Below, piece by piece: positions 62,591 to 64,000 of a stretch of 64,000 nt of DNA (its first letter is position 1; the number at the start of each line of letters is the position of its first letter). Source of the stretch: HKCCE3408 sp039183205 (GTDB lineage: Bacteria > Pseudomonadota > Alphaproteobacteria > Rhodobacterales > Rhodobacteraceae); assembly GCA_039183205.1 (NCBI GenBank), contig JBCDBR010000012.1:1-64000 (forward strand), read 5' to 3'. A program made the position numbers and the translations under genes. The notes beneath the pieces were generated by a model that was not told the DNA's origin, made no database searches, and saw nothing but the letters and a program-made list of their open reading frames with translations.

Positions 62591-63700
62591 ATGGCTCAGA
62601 TCGATATCCGCGCGGTGCGCAAATCCTATGGCCAGACCGAGGTCGTGCATGGCGTCGACTTGCATATCCAAGACGGTGAATTTGTGGTTATCCTCGGGCC
62701 CTCAGGCTGCGGAAAATCCACGCTTCTTCGGATGATTGCAGGGCTCGAGAACATCACGGATGGCGAGATTGCGATTGACGGCACCGTCGTCAACGAGCTG
62801 GAGCCGCGCCACCGCGGCTGTGCCATGGTGTTCCAGAACTACGCGCTTTACCCACATATGACCGTGGCAGGCAATATCGGCTACGCACTGAAGGTGGAGG
62901 GCTTGCCCAAGGCAGACCGTGACGCGCGTGTCCTTGAGGTCGCCAGATCGCTTGAGTTGGAACCGTTTCTCGACCGCAAACCGGGCCAACTTTCGGGCGG
63001 CCAACGACAACGTGTTGCGATGGGCCGCGCCATGATCCGTGAGCCCAAGGTGTTTCTCTTTGATGAACCGCTGTCGATCCTTGATGCCAAGCTGCGCGTC
63101 GCCATGCGGCTGGAGATCCGGCGGCTCCATCAGCGCCTTGACGCGACTTCCGTTTTTGTGACCCACGACCAGATTGAGGCCATGACGCTGGCAGACCGGT
63201 TGGTGGTGATGAACCAGGGCAATATCGACCAGGTGGGCACACCCACGGAGATTTATGACGTGCCCGCGAGCGCTTATGTCGCGGGTTTCATTGGCGCTCC
63301 ACCGATGAACCTTTTGGCTGGCGAGATCGCGCAAGATGGCGGTCATGTGGTGCTGGCCGATGGGCAAACCGCGCCTTTGCCTGCGGGCTGGCGCCGGGCC
63401 GAGCCGGGCCAAAAGGTACAATTCGGCGTCCGGCCCGAAGCGCTCAGCTTTGTGCCTGTAGCGGGTGCCGTGGCGCTGACGATGGTGCTCGATTTCCAAG
63501 AAGAGCTGGGTATGGGGCGACTTTTTCATGGTCGAATGGGCGCGGAGGAACTGATTGTTCACGCAACGGAGAAGACCGCGCCCGTGCCCTTTGGTGAGAC
63601 CGTGCAAGTCTACCTGATGCCCGAGACGGTGCATCTCTTTGACGCGCAAACCGGTCACCGGCTGGGCGCGGAGGCGCCCATCCCCGTTGCCGCGCAATGA
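62591..63700 (+). CDS. ugpC: Ugp ATP-binding protein UgpC
   Basis: The 369-residue ATPase has Walker A GPSGCGKST, signature LSGGQRQRVAMGRAM, Walker B FLFDEPLSILDA (Ile in place of the usual Asn) and the C-terminal TOBE-like regulatory part (VQFGVRPEAL) of MalK/UgpC proteins. The start at 62591 is the first ATG after ugpE. It is the fourth gene of the ugp operon. Confidence 0.93.
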   Translation: MAQIDIRAVRKSYGQTEVVHGVDLHIQDGEFVVILGPSGCGKSTLLRMIAGLENITDGEIAIDGTVVNELEPRHRGCAMVFQNYALYPHMTVAGNIGYALKVEGLPKADRDARVLEVARSLELEPFLDRKPGQLSGGQRQRVAMGRAMIREPKVFLFDEPLSILDAKLRVAMRLEIRRLHQRLDATSVFVTHDQIEAMTLADRLVVMNQGNIDQVGTPTEIYDVPASAYVAGFIGAPPMNLLAGEIAQDGGHVVLADGQTAPLPAGWRRAEPGQKVQFGVRPEALSFVPVAGAVALTMVLDFQEELGMGRLFHGRMGAEELIVHATEKTAPVPFGETVQVYLMPETVHLFDAQTGHRLGAEAPIPVAAQ

Positions 63701-64000
63701 TACCAGAGCTCAAGCCAAGCCGTTTTGAAGACGCTGTTCCGGATTATATAACAGGAAGGCTGCGCTATGATCCTCGGCTCATTGCCTGGCTCGCGCGGGA
63801 GACCGGGCTGTCGGAGGCATCCCAGGTGCTCGATCTGGGTTGCGGGCCCGGCTTCCTGGCCAATGCGCTGGCGCCTTTTGCTGGTCAGGTGACAGGGATG
63901 GACCCAAATGCGCGCATGCTGGACGCGGCGCGGGGCGAGGCCGCAGGGCTCAGCAATGTCACCTATCGCGAAGGGAGCTCCTTTGATCTGATCGGCCTGG
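63697..64000 (+). CDS. Class I SAM-dependent methyltransferase, N-terminal part
   Basis: The partial product (about 101 residues) has motif I VLDLGCGPGFLANAL and the acidic turn TGMDPNARML typical of class I methyltransferases. It starts within the ugpC stop (ATGA overlap) and runs off the right edge. The co-transcription with ugp suggests a link to this locus, but its substrate cannot be read. Confidence 0.85.
   Translation, partial: MIPELKPSRFEDAVPDYITGRLRYDPRLIAWLARETGLSEASQVLDLGCGPGFLANALAPFAGQVTGMDPNARMLDAARGEAAGLSNVTYREGSSFDLIGL

Noticed and set aside
1..64000. CRISPR arrays and prophage
   Set aside because: No regularly spaced direct repeats, cas genes, integrase or phage structural genes were seen.

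Overview
The window is GC-rich chromosomal DNA of an alphaproteobacterium, most likely of the order Rhodobacterales (Roseobacter/Rhodobacter lineage). Support comes from a Rhodobacter-type photoactive yellow protein beside a gas-vesicle gene, a VPLPA-type C-terminal sorting tail, the trkA-trkH-hfq-hflX cluster, a zinc-ligand-free HemB, a 77-residue Hfq and an L21 protein with a helix-hairpin-helix tail. No species is named because the sequence alone does not fix one.

Layout. 1-4242 (minus strand) is a packed operon: an unknown gene, the photoactive yellow protein gene pyp, two unknown genes, the chromophore ligase pcl, gvpN and the start of another gene that runs off the left edge. A small unknown operon diverges from it (4419-5928). 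5929-7059 is gene-poor. 7060-15333 holds an SH3-like protein, tRNA-Ser(CGA), a DUF2059 secreted protein, rplU-rpmA, a GNAT acetyltransferase, obgE-proB-proA and a Cys/Met PLP enzyme. 15330-18528 has a PhoR-like kinase, a decayed transposase remnant and a LuxR solo. 18857-23465 has rpsB-tsf, pseudouridine catabolism (psuK-psuG) and a DUF502 membrane protein. 23692-31054 has a YejA-like binding protein, a well-formed small-RNA candidate and a five-gene run (bdhA, patatin, acyl-CoA ligase, FrnE-like oxidoreductase, MFS exporter). 31094-46775 is core metabolism and RNA/ion homeostasis (mfd, hemB, penicillin acylase, an EAL phosphodiesterase, hflX-hfq, trkH-trkA). 47296-50793 has a VPLPA surface protein and a cobalamin-riboswitch unit. 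51215-64000 is a transport locus: a Dpp/Opp-type ABC system with two metallophosphoesterases, then ugpBAEC and the start of a methyltransferase.

How the genes work together. In the left operon Pcl should activate p-coumarate for PYP, while GvpN serves gas-vesicle assembly, so light sensing and buoyancy genes share transcription; three conserved-looking unknown proteins in the same operon are candidate partners. On the right, two phosphodiesterases, a peptide-type importer and the glycerol-3-phosphate/glycerophosphodiester importer Ugp form a probable organophosphorus scavenging module. A three-fold 11-bp repeat resembling a Pho box lies upstream of ugpB, and a PhoR-like kinase is present elsewhere in the window.

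Two genes of the Dpp-type locus carry visible lesions: a +1 frameshift in the second permease and an in-frame TAG 31 codons before the natural end of the second phosphodiesterase. These may be real decay or sequencing errors. All functions are inferred from sequence motifs and recalled family knowledge; no database search was run.
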